Notes: generated from the letters alone by a model not told the origin. A stretch of DNA of 64,000 nt from Diadema setosum (GCF_964275005.1 NC_092689.1:8575200-8639199); one strand, 5' to 3'. Positions 24,421 to 37,241 are shown, counted from the first letter of the stretch. Translations and numbers: made by a program.

Positions 24421-24986
24421 AGGTAGGGGATACCTTTTACAGACCTCCCAAAATGCAGCAAAACATTAAATATGAACCTCAGGGGACTTGTTTAGGCCAC
24501 TGCTGAGAAATTTGGAAGTCAACAGTTATCTACAATTTGAATAATGCACAAAACTCAACTACTCAATAGTTCTGTGTGTCAGCCACATTTAAGCATTTTT
24601 GTTGCAGTTTTCTGTATATTTTATCTATAAACACAATTTTATCTAAAAGTATAAGAGCTGATGTAATAACATATAGAGTGTGTGGCAAGAATGTATATAG
24701 AAATGTTTGTAAGTTTTGATGAACTTTCTTCACAAAATATACATGATGGACACACATGCAGTGCATGGGTCTGCAAAGGTAGCCTAGTACTAGTAATGTA
24801 CTGGAATTTACGGTGAGCTCCGAAAAAAATTCAATTCAAAATCTAACGGTCAATAAAAGTGTACTAAATGTTAGCTTCCACTTTCAATACTTTATGGGAG
24901 TTTCTAAAATGATACTCTCTTCAACATACCACTGTATTTATACAACTCTTGATTTAAGGCATGCAAATGGGATTCCCTACCTTTAA
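24417..24986. mobile_element. TTAA-ended MITE abutting the preceding palindrome
   Basis: TTAAAGGTAGGGGATACC at the left pairs with ATTCCCTACCTTTAA at the right. Its left TTAA (24417-24420) is the same TTAA that ends the preceding element. The interior is AT-rich and non-coding. Confidence 0.75.
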
Positions 24987-25039
24987 CGTGAGTAACGTAT
25001 ATAAATTTTAATAAGTTTTGTAGTCGTGTTGTGGTTCCC

Positions 25040-25450
25040 CACTTTAAAGGTGCATGCCTTGTTGGTCAGACGCTGTATTCACACAGCGTACTACAGCGTC
25101 TGGTCGGGCTAACAGCAAACAGTTCAGATCCAGCTAGCTTGTCACCTGCAGAACACAATACAGCCATTACAGGGGGTCATCTTTCCTACCGAGAACCATA
25201 TAAAAGGACTAGAATTAGAAGAGCCTCCCAGAGGAAGTAGTGGCTGCTCCAACCCTTGACACATTCATGTCAAGGGTCAGCAAGTAGGGTCTAGTAACAA
25301 ACCATCACTCAGGCATCATCATGAATATTACTATGAAGGCATCATCTTGATCACATGCCATCTGCTGCATGCTGCATGCTAGCCCGACCAGACACTGTTA
25401 CGCTATGCGAAAACAGCGTCTGACGAGCAAGGCATGCAGCCTCGAAGTGA
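25040..25450. repeat. Inverted repeat around the GCATGCCTTGTTGGTCAGACG motif
   Basis: TGCATGCCTTGTTGGTCAGA at about 25051 pairs with TCTGACGAGCAAGGCATGCA at about 25420. ACAGCGTCTGGTCGGGCTA (25094-25112) pairs with TAGCCCGACCAGACACTGT (25380-25398). This is the outer edge of the second palindromic-element copy. No coding frame is supported. Confidence 0.6.
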
Positions 25451-26222
25451 GGAACCTCAACACAACTACAAAACTAAGGAACATGTATACTTTTCTCCTT
25501 TAAACAGAATACTTTACTCACGTTAAATGCATGTTTCTATTACAAAAGAATAGTTCGCCACACTGGGTCCACGGAGACCACTTGCGATAAGTCCGTGGAA
25601 CAAATAAATGACACTTTCTGGCGCAATTCCTGACCGTCGGGCTTCGTCGTTGCAGGATTCAAAATGGCGCCTTGACTTATGCGCATGCGTGACCGGATGT
25701 GCTCCAGAGCGAGCGCGTGTGCGTTGAAAGTGTCGAACAAACCTTGGCGTCTGCTACACAATAACCGTGGTATGGAGCTCAATGTTCCTCGCCCGACCAG
25801 ACGCCAGCCGCCGCCAAGCCCAGTACAGTTTATAGCTCTATACTAGTAACCGCGCGTACGCTGCTTGAGTGTAGCAGCACGGTCGACAGCGTGACCTTTT
25901 GAAAGGGCATTCACATCACGTGACCACCCGGTATCTAAACTTGGCCTGGCGTGAAAGATTGTGTACGGTGTGGACATGCTGGATATGATGATCAATTTCG
26001 GTAAGTTTCATTACGTACATTTGACTACTGATAGCATCAGATGTAACGTTAGAGTAATATTGAAGAGTATACTCGATGAGTTTGAGGTGACAAAAATGAT
26101 CGTAAGTATCAAAAGTCAAAGCTATCGTGATACGATTATGTCGCTCTCCTAGTGGTTGGTGGTCGCACTCGTACAGCCCTGTCGCGACGTACCATGTACA
26201 GCGACTGGGCTGTGTATAGTTA
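25381..26222. mobile_element. Palindromic element, copy 2 (right arm), without the MITE
   Basis: Colinear with the right arm of copy 1: shared blocks include GGCATGCAGC, CAAAATGGCGCC, GTCGACAGCG, CCTTTTGAAAGGGCATTCAC, GACATGCTGGATAT and the final CGACTGGGCTGTGTATAGTT. Relative to copy 1 it lacks the TTAA MITE and has an extra segment at about 25780-25850. Confidence 0.7.
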
Positions 26223-27317
26223 GCTGCATGCTGGCTAGTATTGTTTTGTTGTTTTTTTTAATAAGGGAAAAAGAAAAAAGAATTTGTACAGTGTAAATAC
26301 TATAGCAGCCTCGATGGTCAAGGCAGGACTGATCAGGCTTGGTCTGCATCCCTAATGCCATGATAATTGTGGGCATCTTCAGCAAGACAAGACAAGATTT
26401 CACATAATCATACTGGCACGGTCGTTTATACTGCCATCATGGCATGCCAATGCAATGGGTTTGCTATATGGTACGCAGAGCCAGACTATTACCTCGCCTC
26501 CTAGCGCACGTACACGTACAATTGTACGTGTACCGTATAAACTCAGTGTTCAATGCAAGGGGAACGGGCCCAACTAAAAATATTAACTGTGAAGAGTCAA
26601 GAGCCGTAAACTTGTGTTCTAGTCATACCTAGCACGATTATATAAACATCATTTGAACATCAACATGATCACGGCTTACTTACGTTATACCTATGACGTG
26701 ACTCGGTTATCCCTCTTCTATGATTATCGCCATGTTCTTTTGCACGTTCACAGATGATCAACGATGAAACAACGTCTAATTTTCGATGATGCAGGCCGTC
26801 TTCATAAAAATGACCGTAGAGGGCGGGGCCTCTTATTGTTCTCTCTGTGTTCTCCACAAAACATGCCAAATGATCACTTATAGTAGGCCTATTATACTAG
26901 AAGGAAAATCTCTTTGGCCGACTCCCAATAAAAGCAGTTGGCATCCTACAAGTAGAGCTGCAAGTTGACCAAGTGAAGGAGACATTTTACACTGATAAAT
27001 TATCATTATTACAATCATATATACAACTACTACTACTGATATCAAACGTATGCGACAGCCAGATGCTAATGATTGTGCGTCATGAACAGATACAGAAAGA
27101 GAGAGAGAGAGGGAGAGAGAAACAACAACAAAGGAAGCAATATGGCCTACAAAGAATCAATATACTTTATAATCACAATTCGATATGCTGTTACAAATTT
27201 ATTACCATGGTTACAGGGAGATACCCTAGGATATTAGAAATCACTACGTCTCGCACTTAGCTATAGGAACTTCGAGATGATAGAGGGTGAACAGAACACT
27301 GTCTATTGATAATCATG

Positions 27318-27320
<3 letters not shown>
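26223..27320. other. Non-coding stretch, nothing recognised
   Basis: Includes a GA run at about 27099-27120. Open frames are short and unsupported. Confidence 0.35.
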
Positions 27321-27350
<30 letters not shown>

Positions 27351-27965
27351 CTTCTTCTTCTTCTTCTTCTGATTAAGTCTGCCTCCTTCAATAGGCTGAA
27401 GATTCTTGCAGACTGTGCTATTTACATTATAATACAGTTTATTTACAGACATTTACAAGCACATAGAAAATTTGACGAAAATAACCAGCCACTGTGATCA
27501 ACCGTTAGACGGTTTCGGAATGATCCCACAGATGGCGCTGAAACAATTTCTGACGACAGGGAATTCCAGTTCCTTACAGTTCTTGGAAAGAACGAATGGC
27601 GATGCGATTCAGTTCTCGAGTATAGTACCTGATAGGAGTGTGGTTGCGAGGCTCTCGTCAACTGAGTAACCTGTTTGATACTATAGTCCTGTGCTGAAAG
27701 AGGAGTAAGTATTGTGTATTTTGTACATCATTATTGGTCTGTCATTTTCTCTGCGTTGTTCCAGAGTGGTCCAATCAAGTTCTTGCAGCATTTTGGTGAC
27801 ACTTGAAGTGTTATGGTAGCGATTTAAAGTGAATCTCGCAGCTCTTCTCTGGACCATTTTCACTTTGTGAATCAGGTTCTTGGAAGATGGGTCCCAAACT
27901 GTGGAAGCATACTCAACAATTGGTCGAACCAAACTTACTTTCAGAAATGTTTTTAGACAAACAAA
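27321..27965 (-). mobile_element. 5'-truncated non-LTR retrotransposon (LINE), end of reverse-transcriptase ORF
   Basis: On the minus strand the frame starting near 27960 reads SLVRPIVEYASTVWDPSSKN, then VQRRAARFTLNRY and LDWTTLEQRR. This is the conserved tail after the reverse-transcriptase domain of CR1/L2/Jockey-type LINEs. A frame break near 27670 separates it from the last block, RTVRNWNSLSSEIV and FRNRL. A (GAA)n run at 27321-27369 (read on this strand) is the likely 3' tail. The truncated 5' end and the frame break show a dead copy. Confidence 0.85.
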
Positions 27966-28182
27966 AAAGAAAAACAAAACAAAACCTAGATATATCCATA
28001 CTGGTCTTATCAATCTGAGATATTTGAGAATTAATCTGCTGAAAAAACAAGGAAATAATTGAAATATGGGATGATTTTAATAATAACTCCATAAAAATTT
28101 TTTGCTATGTACCGAATACAATATCATGGAACTTACTGAACTATAAAAATAGCGCTTATCTGATTTTGCATTCAAAATCTAC
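27966..28182. other. Short unassigned stretch
   Basis: AT-rich, no feature seen. Confidence 0.3.
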
Positions 28183-28183
28183 A

Positions 28184-28266
<83 letters not shown>
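28183..28266. repeat. (TG)n microsatellite, about 42 units
   Basis: Uninterrupted TG dinucleotides. Its translations give the CVCV and HTHT frames, which are artefacts. Confidence 0.98.
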
Positions 28267-28267
<1 letters not shown>

Positions 28268-29102
28268 GCTTTGCTTGGTCTGTGATTTTAGCAGGTCTGT
28301 GTGGTTTAAATGGTTGCTCGTTACTGGTACTAAAGGTAGACAACCCTACCATTATGACCATCTTATCTTAGGAGTATGGCATGTGGAGAGTGATATCAGA
28401 GATAAAGTTCTAAAATTGCACTTCACTATTATCTGAAGTGATATCAGCCATGGTCACCGTGATATTCAAAAGTAGATAAGACGATGGTGTAACCGCCTCA
28501 TTACTTTGACCCCGCTATTGGTCAACTCACACCTTTGTACACGTTTACCCAGAAAAAAAAAAAACCAGCACAAAAGAACAATACAGTCGCACACGACTCG
28601 TGACGTAAAAATGACTGAAAACTTCCACACGAATTGGTAACGAATTGCGCGCCACGATTGAAGTAACAAGTTTCCAGAAGTTAAAACAAGGTATTATTTT
28701 TGTTATCTAATGTTTCAGGAAAATATGATTTCTACACTTCTGGGCGACAGAATTCGACATGGATTGACCATTGAGCTGCCATTCACTTCAGCCTCAGTCC
28801 ACTAGACATAGCGACCTTCTGTTAAAAACCTCCCGTCGTCAGCCTACTCTCAAAACTATTTGATGGCAGTTTCGCGTATCTGAATAGCGCCACCTACTTT
28901 CAGGGAATTTGATGCTCGATTCCTGGCTGCGTAGATGGCAACACAAGCCAGGAACAGTGCTTTTGAGGTACTGAACTCTACGTAGAAGGACGAAAAGAAA
29001 CTTTTGAAAATTCTATAAAATGTGCACAGTATCAAAACATTAATTTCATGGTTTATCTATCCAAGCAATCCATTTTCCTTAAAATTTGCTTAAAATTCTT
29101 TT
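28267..29102. other. Non-coding stretch, nothing recognised
   Basis: No exon with family similarity or paired splice sites was recognised. Confidence 0.35.
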
Positions 29103-29225
29103 GTAGAGATATTCATTATGAGCTCCCTCGTGGAGACATTTACTATGAGTTCCCTCGTTGAGGCATTTATTATGAGCTCCCTCGTAGAGACATTTTCTTT
29201 TTATGAGATCCCTCGTGGAAATATT
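29103..29225. repeat. Minisatellite, about 4 units of about 30 bp
   Basis: Four units share TATGAGCTCCCTCGTGGAGA with small changes and a variable CATTTATT spacer. Confidence 0.8.
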
Positions 29226-30240
29226 GCATGTCTAATAATAATATTTGATTTGTTAAAGATTTATTACATGGGCTGATTTTATGTCAGTTTTGTCTGGGGC
29301 AATCCTTTTCTTTATAGGTTCCCATTTTCCTTTCTCTTCTTTTTCTTTTTAAAACATCATTTTACTTCATCAGTCCTTAAATTTGCAAGGGGTTCTTTCT
29401 ACGAAAGCAATGGACCTGGAATGGTCCATTTTAATTGTAAATGTTCGAGCGTAAGTATACTGGAATAATCCAAAAGGGTGTCACGTGGTTTGTCCAATAG
29501 ATACAATAAATCTTTATAGTTGCCTGTCATTACTAATAATTGTTTCATTTACATTTTCATAAATCAAACAACTTGGGTTCTTCATCTCTCTCCCTATATA
29601 TCTCTCTTCCTCATCTCCACAACATCTTTCTCCCCTACTTCTCTCTCTCTCTCACTCTTTTTTCTCTATTTCTTCTCTCCGTAATTTCCCACGCACATTG
29701 AACTTGCATCTGATTTTGTAAATGTGGTAGATGTAAAAAAAAAAAAACAGTAATCAACAAAACGATTCAGATCATGGTACTATTTCACTGTTCAATACTT
29801 TTTTAATACCTAATTCTCAATCTGTAATATTTTGAAATCGTCACTCTGTTTCGTCTTCAAGATTAAGATTGTTTTATTGAATAATGAACGTTCTGACGTA
29901 AAAGGCATGTCGAAATCTGCAGCATCTGAAAAAAAAATAGCATTCACAATGCATCATCTATGATTGGACTAATCTCTTACACACCCAATCCTATTGTGAG
30001 CATCTATATAGTTGAATACCACGTGCAGGCATGCTGATTGCTGTCTTTGATTGATAGCACCGTATATAGTTATACCACAGTGCTTACACGCAGATACGGA
30101 AACTGAATAAAGTCATGTCAAGGTTCATAACACCCTAAAATCATAAACAGTGAGGGCGTGAGGCTTTGATATGTAAATACTGATTCGCTAAGTTACTGTG
30201 CGAAATTGTCTCTATACTGGCGAGCTGAATAGACCATTAC
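29226..30240. other. Non-coding stretch, possibly upstream region of BBOX1
   Basis: AT-rich with TCTC runs at about 29640-29655. It includes AATAAAGTCATG and TATATAG strings, but no promoter can be assigned from sequence alone. Confidence 0.3.
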
Positions 30241-30406
30241 CTCTGAACAAGCGAAAGAAAGGCAACACGCACATCCCTGGAAACATCCGTCGGCCTCCCT
30301 TGCGGAAGATAATCGTCAACCACAATTCTCGGCGGCCTCCTTTGCTGGACTAAAGTGATCTGTGGTGCCTTTGACGCTTTCTCCGAAGACTGGTTGACCA
30401 GCGAAG

Positions 30407-30572
30407 ATGATGAGGTCTGTTGAAGTCCTGCGAAAACTGGCTCTCCTCTCGAGGAGCGCGACCCTGCCGCGTAGCTCCGCTCGGTATCTGTCGTCTCGAG
30501 ACATGCAGCGGGACCCTTCGGCCACAGGAAAGGCAAACGATGCGAGGAAGGGGCACAGAGAGAGCGCACAAA
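30407..30572 (+). CDS. BBOX1: Candidate first exon of BBOX1: start codon and mitochondrial-type presequence
   Basis: The first ATG lies in a good context (AAG before it) with an in-frame TGA four codons upstream. The 55 residues begin MMRSVEVLRKLALLSRSATL and continue PRSSARYLSS. This is an Arg/Ser/Leu-rich segment nearly free of acidic residues, the composition of a mitochondrial presequence. A GT at 30573 (CAAA/GTAGGA, a mediocre donor) ends it in phase 1, the phase needed by the exon at 37242, giving a junction AQ-I-RRFSSSAEV. The first intron would be 6.7 kb. Against it: the minus strand is also open across the whole island (30237-30626) and ends at a donor-like GAG/GTAATG. So the exon is proposed, not proven. 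Confidence 0.45.
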
Positions 30573-30659
30573 GTAGGATTGCATTGATTTATTTTTTGTT
30601 TTGTTTATTACCATGTCTGCTTGCATTAGTGTTCAAAATGTGTCATTATTTTTTTTTTT

Positions 30660-31470
30660 AATGCCTCTGCCACGAAGTGTCGCCGGAGGCATAATGTCTT
30701 CGGGTTGTCCGTCGTCCTTGCGTCCTTCCGTCTGTAATCAATTTTAAGGAAAACATTACAAACCGTTTAAGGTATCCTAATGAAATTTGGTATGTGCAAG
30801 TATGAGTGGAGAACGTTGTGCCTATCAACCTTTGGGTGCATATGGTCAAGGTCAATGGTCAAAGTCAAGGTCACATTCTCAAAATATTATTATTTCCGGC
30901 ATTCCCCATATAATTCTGTGCAATGCCTGAAGGTATTTTTTTGAAACGTATAGTATATACATAAATTACCCAATAAAATTCTCGGGGGAAAGTTTAGGGC
31001 CATGGGGTCAAAGGTCAAAGGTGAAGTGAAATGCTAGAATCTTACTTTTTTCTCCATATAAATCTCGGAAATGGCTCAAGGAATCTTCATGAAACCTGTT
31101 AAATATGTATGTACTGCATGTCAGTGATTTTGGGGGGTCTTTTTGGGTCATGGAGGTCAAAGGTCAAGGTCAAATGCTCAAAATTTCACTATTTCTCTCA
31201 TATCCATGAAATGGCTGCAGGTATTTTTTTTTAACGTTGTGTATACATGTATTAAAGATTTTATTTGGAAAGTTTGGACCATGGGGTTAGAGGTCAAAGG
31301 TCAAGTGAAAGTGATACAATTAACTTTTTTCCATATCTCGGAAAGGGCGCAAGGTATTATCACGAAATTTGGTACATGCATGTACTGCCTGACAATGCTT
31401 TTCTTGGGCATTTTGAGGTCATAGGGTCAAAGGTCAGGTTAGGATGCTAAGATTCTACTGTTTAGCGCTG
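30660..31470. mobile_element. Dispersed TTTGACC-rich element, inverted partial copy
   Basis: It starts ATGCCTCTGCCACGAAGTG, the complement of the right end of the copies at 6931 and 60220. It then runs through the same modules in inverted order with AGGTCAAAGGTCA strings. It is more diverged than the other two and its inner end is eroded. Confidence 0.75.
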
Positions 31471-32185
31471 AAATTGCCCCTTTTCCTCCATACATTGTGG
31501 ATTTTGGAAGTAGCTTAATAGTTAATGTTTTATCATGAAAATGGATGACACCAGTTTAGTTATCTTGATCGATATCTTATTATGATCATTCTTAATGATA
31601 CGCGAAGATCAGCTAAACTAAAGTTACTACACCTTTTATTTCGTTCTGTGTGTATTTGTGTGTGTGTTTACAATGTTCACAGCCACCAACAACCAAAGAG
31701 ACAGGTAAAAAAAAGTGACAATCATTCTACCTGTCAAAGTGCCTGTGCATTTCAAACTTGTTGGTAATTTTGTTCAATATTGAATTTTCGCGTTAGTCAA
31801 CATTAGTTGGGAAGAAAAAAATCTGACATACCATCCTCTCCACTCGCATCTTTAGCTTATTTTCGTTCATTTGCATGAATGTGGAAAATTTTTGCAGTTT
31901 ATGCAAATCAATATGCCTGTCTTTCGTGTGGCTATTCGTTTGTGATATTGCTTGTCAAGTGGCAGACGATAAAGTGAAGGCAGTCTCACACTCTTAAAGC
32001 TGTGGCTGATATTGGTCTAAAATTTGTTTGAGCAGGAGTCATCAACTGCCATGTCACATGATTGGTGTTTGAATTGGCAGATCGATTTGCCATGGTTGAT
32101 CGGAGCATAAGGAAGTTTATTACCTTGAAACGTGATCCACGATCTGTGTTATTTTCCGAGGCACTAAAATAAGACCAGCCTAACA
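31471..32185. other. Non-coding stretch, nothing recognised
   Basis: No supported feature. If 30407-30572 is exon 1, this is intron 1 of BBOX1. Confidence 0.35.
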
Positions 32186-32604
32186 TTAAAGGGAGGGTAT
32201 AGTATTGGTTGAGGTCAGAATTTAGCTTTTAACTTTTTTAGCGAAATTTATAAACCACTTTATTAAATATTGAGAAGCCTACTGTTTTAAAAGGAATTCA
32301 AAGTTTATTTGATGAAAATTGGTTTTGAAATAGCCGATATATCAAAAAAACCCAACAAAACAAAGTAAAACAAAGTGATCCAAATAAAAGGTTGGTTCCA
32401 CCTTTAATAGGATCACTAAGTTGTTTTCAATATCTAAGTCATTTCAAAACTAGTTTTCATCGAATAAAGTTTGAATTCCTCTTACAATATATGTTCTTTC
32501 ATATTTCAAAAGATGTTTCTCATTATCTGAAAAAAAAAAATCATTATTAAAAAACGTTGGAAACCTCAAACTCCATCTCAACCAAAACTGTACCAGCCCT
32601 TTAA
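32186..32604. mobile_element. TTAA-ended palindromic MITE, family B, copy 1
   Basis: TTAAAGGGAGGGTATAGTAT with GGTTGAGGTCAG pairs with CTCAACCAAAACTGTACCAG...CCTTTAA. TTAA flanks both ends (32186-32189 and 32601-32604). Inner arms share TTTGATGAAAATTGGTTTT. Related copies are at 34574 and 50066. Confidence 0.85.
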
Positions 32605-34184
32605 CATTATGACTAAACATCAAAACTAGACTTTGAGCCCGGACAGTGCGCTTTTTGTTTGATTCTGTTTTGTTTTTCTTTCCTTTTCTTTGGGGGGGGG
32701 GGATGGGGGAGACGAATTTTCTTCAATACATAAGCTCACACAATTAAATGCATGCAAAGCGGATTTTGCTGACAAAGCACATTACCATTAAACAATGGAA
32801 CATTTCACATAATTGCGTAATAACAACATGAACTGTTTAGAGTGCAGTCTGATGGATGTATAGTGACGATCTAAAGCGCAACTGCGCGATTTAAGCTTGA
32901 AGCTTGGCTTGAAATATCTGATATCACGAAATACCTAATGCTTTCACTGCTGGTACAAATCTCTTTTTTATTGCACGTTGCTACTGACATATTACTCAGA
33001 GCGATGAACTAAATATCCTGGCACTAAGGACCTCTTCATCTATCCACTCCGCAAAAATATGGTATCTTAATCGTATTCTTTGACTTGGGTCTGATTTTGA
33101 AGAGCCTTCTATCCGTTTGTTCGTTTGATTTAGCTCTATTCATCAAACCCTTCTTGAACATGGTGTGGGAAATTTCAGGGTATTCATACCCTGAATTTCA
33201 AACTCAGGGTATTGAGGGTTTATAGGTAAACTTTGGACTCGTTTCGTTTCATTAATTTAATTTCGTTTACTACTTCTTTAACAAAATATGCAATTGTAAT
33301 AAAACATGTGAATACACATACTGATACAAATCCAGTACAACAATGTAATCAAGGAGAATACTGTGAGTGTGAACTAAAATGCAATAAATGTTATGTATAT
33401 TATGCAAATACCGAATCAAAATTGTTGGAAATGGAGGGATCTGCTAAAAAAGTAGAGTTTGTAGTTTTCAGTCTCCTCATAGACAATAATCAGTTACTGA
33501 ACAAGCAAAACTAGGCAATTTACCCTTAAAAAGAAAAGAAGGGCAAAAAGAAACGCACACACGCACTCACACAAATAATCAAACATGAGGCAGCTCTCTT
33601 GTGAAAAAAAAAATGAATAAATGTGGAAGTATGGAAGTGGACTGGGGGAAAGGCGACGGAAGAGGAGTCACAGGGTCAAAACCAACGCACGCGAGGCACA
33701 GAATGCGTATCACCAAGGTATGGAGAGTAGATTGAATTTAAAGACAATAAACGATTACATTTCTTTTAAGAAGAAAAACTTGAACTTAGAGCATACAGAA
33801 TATAGCTAATTCTGCAATAATGTAGGAATTTCTTTTAAATCTACTTCAGAAGTAAAAACATTTAAACATAACATGCTCGTCATTAAAGGCCATCACGAGC
33901 CATCTCAATGAGGGGTAATCTTATTGTTGATTACAAGAGAGGTGCAGTTTTTTTATTCTTTATTTGTCGACAATCACGTCATTCAGTGCATCGCAGCCAC
34001 GTTATCAAAATGTTTGAATTGTGTGACCTTTGGGGGATGATTATCTCAAGACTTTAGGTTAAATTATCAACAAGAGAGAGAAAAAAAAATCAAGAGAAAC
34101 TGTCTCGATATCTATCAAGAATACTTGGAGGAAAAGAAGAAGAAGAAGAAGAAATGTGTTATCGAGGATTTAGGGATCTGTTGC
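32605..34184. other. Non-coding stretch, nothing recognised
   Basis: Poly-G at 32693-32702 and short AAG runs near 34135-34152. No exon supported. Confidence 0.35.
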
Positions 34185-34345
34185 GACTCCACGGATGATT
34201 AGGCAGCACAGTGGATCGACTGCCCTGGGTCTACTCCCCCGGCCGCCCTGGTCGAGGAACTTTGTCCTTATTCCCACGTCCTTTCAGATGGGACAAAAAT
34301 GACTCTGTCCCATGATCGCTTATTGTAATACAAGCATTTCTAGGT
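34185..34345. mobile_element. Possible SINE fragment
   Basis: CCTTTCAGATGGGACAAAAATG resembles the body of the SINE at 1621 (CCCTCGGATGGGACATAAAATG), after a CCCCGGCCGCCCTGGTCGAGG segment. No clear tRNA boxes remain. Confidence 0.3.
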
Positions 34346-34573
34346 CCTTTAATGCGGACGCATGCATTTACCAAATCCAATATCAATGATCATATCGCAA
34401 TATTTTAAAGAGATGTTCATGTTCTGCACGTTGAACAGCCTTGTGGCAAATGGTTCTTAACTACCGAAAATACATAACAAAACAAGAACAAAAAACCCGA
34501 TAACTATATATTACCATGTTGTAGGTCCATGATATTACCAAGAAAGCGGAGGTTCTACCAATGGCAGGCTGAT

Positions 34574-34963
34574 TTAAAGGGACTGTACAGTACTGGTTGA
34601 GGTCAGGATTCATGTTTTGAACATTCCTAGGTGAGATAATGAGAAACCTCTTATGAAATATGAAAGCGCATGTAATTTTAAGAAGGATTCAACGTTTATT
34701 TGATGAAAATTGGTTTTCAAATGGCTGAGATGTCCAAACAAAATGATAATGATAAAAGGCGACAGGCCACACTTTTATTAGGATCTCTTTGTTTCACCTT
34801 GTTTTTGGATATCTCAGTCATTTCAAAACCGATTTTCATCAAATAAACTTTTGATACCCCTTAGAATTGCATGCTCTTTGACATCTCATAGAGTGGTTTC
34901 TGAGTATCTCGCAAAACGTTAAAAGCTAAATCCTCACCCCGACCAGAACTGTACACACCCTTT
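34574..34963. mobile_element. TTAA-type palindromic MITE, family B, copy 2
   Basis: TTAAAGGGACTGTACAGTAC at the left pairs with ACCAGAACTGTACACACCC at the right. Arms share the ATTTGATGAAAATTGGTTTTC block of family B. The right TTAA has decayed. Confidence 0.75.
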
Positions 34964-35627
34964 TGCATGAGACCACGGATGTTATACAACCAGGCTGAAA
35001 GGGGAAAATAGGAGGGGGAGTGAAATAAGCTAGGTATCATGCAAAACTGCAGATGAAGAATAAAGGGTGAATAATGGAGAAGAGAAAATAATATAGTAGA
35101 ATTAGGTGCATTATGTTCAATCTAGGCGACTTTGGACGTCAAATTCTGTCCCCATTTTTGCCCATTGCATCCCATGTGATGTAAAATTGCCATGAAGTTG
35201 ATTTTTTTTTCCCCCGACAATCCAAAGCTTAGATCTAGTTTTGGCACAATTCTTCTTTTCTTGATATTTATTGATTCCATTCAAATCATTCATGAATTAA
35301 CCCAATCTGGGTGTAACATGAACAAAAAAACAATACAAGTATTACAATTCAAAGCACAAACAATCCATTTTTCAATTAATACTGCAAATGATCTCTTTCC
35401 AACGTGAATAACTTAATTATCAATCAATCCCACTGGTATTTCTTCACGAGAAAATATTAACAGATTTGCCAAACATATATCCCTTAAATTTATTGGATCA
35501 TATAATATAACTCATACTCCACCTGTAAGAGCTTATACATAAAAAGAAACAAGAAATGCATTATACAAATCTTGTATGATTGCAAGTCACATATATATAC
35601 ACACACACAGACACAGACACACACACA

Positions 35628-35685
<58 letters not shown>

Positions 35686-36964
35686 CCTAGAAGTTAATGT
35701 ATCAGCAGATACAATCGTTGTTAATTATGGCATCAAGTGGGAGAAGAGGAAAAGGTAGAAGAGGGAGGGAGATCATGAGAAGAACGTATAACCATTTTTT
35801 TCTTTTCAAATCATGTTCATGATGTATCAATTATTAAATCTGTATTTAATAGTCACATCCAGTATCAAACCGTATCATTCTGTGACTGAGAAAACAGCCA
35901 TCTGCAGTGTGGACATATTAATATATACGCATCAAAAAGAGTAAGAACATCTTACTTAAGACCAAGAGCACCGCGTTTACAACAGAACACCTGTGGACAT
36001 ACAGAAGACAGAGCTCTCCTTTGTATAGCGGTTAGTTTCGATTCAGAAGTATAGGGATATAAAAACGAGACTAAATTGGTTAAAAATTCATTTGTTATGA
36101 CTAAGCTACTCATTGGAAATGCTATCATAGATTGATAAGCATATCTATGCCCAACAAACAAAATGACACCAAAAAGGTTTTGCCACCTCAGGTGGTACCA
36201 ATAACCCATTTTTCGGGTCTTGGCCCATGGACTATTTATAGGGTATTTCGGCGTTATCCATCACAGGGTATTTGCTTGGACTGGGGAGGGGGGGGGGGAG
36301 GGCGATAAAGGTTTGAGTAGTAATGGAGATGATGACAAACGTCTCTAAATGGAAGTCAGAGTATAAAGATAATGATGACACTGTATATTACAAAATACAA
36401 ATCCTCTAATATCATTTTATTTCGATGGGCCGGCTTTGTGGTGTCTTAAACTGTGACCGCCAAGGTCGAAACCCATGAAGAGTTGGAGAGTAGGATTTTC
36501 TGTAAATGACCAAAGTAATGATCATTGGACTGACATTTTCATACATTGTAATTTTTTCCTTAATACTTTGGGAAGTTGTCTTTTCTCTACCTATACTGTC
36601 AAAATTTGGTGGCGTAAACAGTTTTAAAGCAAAACTGAAATTGTAATCTGGTAATTTTAGCAGTTCTACTGGACCCATTTTTTTTTTTTTTTTTTGAGGC
36701 CGCTTCTTTCACTGGGAAATACATGCTTTTCTTGATGCTTATGCACAGCACGATCAAGAGTGACCCCAATCTTTAATAGTTTTATCTCTCTTTTCTATGA
36801 AAATTCATCTCCTAACTCTCTCATAATTCAATCACCTTTTGAGCAGGATAAGGCAAATTAATTGTAAGGCGCGCATAGTCCAATTTTAACAAGTTATCTA
36901 TCATTTCTAAGCTTAGAGCTTGCTCTTTTAAACTACGTTGAAAAGTGGAAATTGCCACTTTGAC

Positions 36965-36997
<33 letters not shown>

Positions 36998-37241
36998 TCT
37001 TGAGCTGGGCGGTGGCAAAATGTATGTTCTCTTCTCAGAGCAAAAGTCTGTTTTACCTACCGGTATCTACTAGATGAATTTCAATATCTTGAATCCAAGG
37101 AATTTATTATTGGTACATCGAATTGGTACTTATCGAATGCAAGGAACAACCTTCCTACAAAGGTATTCATGTTGAAAATTTGAATGTTGATTTGACGCAC
37201 TGTGAGTAATCAGTTTGCCGTGTACCTATCTTCATTTTCAG
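34964..37241. other. Non-coding stretch before the first firm BBOX1 exon
   Basis: Contains a CA microsatellite (35600-35681), poly-T tracts at 36680-36696 and 36967-36996 and a poly-G at 36287-36298. GTGAGT at 37202 lies only 40 bases before the acceptor at 37241, too close for an intron. No exon was recognised. Confidence 0.4.
35600..35681. repeat. (CA)n microsatellite
   Basis: CA dinucleotides with a few CAGA interruptions in the left part. Confidence 0.95.

Noticed and set aside
28179..28436. Open frames with CVCV or HTHT repeats (also at 35490-35758, 46241-46729, 49458-49708)
   Set aside because: They are translations of GT/CA microsatellites.
30237..30626. 129-residue minus-strand frame over the candidate BBOX1 first exon
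   Set aside because: It ends at a donor-like site and cannot be excluded, but its product was not recognised. The plus-strand reading has a start codon, presequence-like composition and matching phase, so I preferred it.
37202..37241. Start of BBOX1 at 37202
   Set aside because: The first codon there is GTG, not ATG, and a strong acceptor at 37241 marks the exon start.
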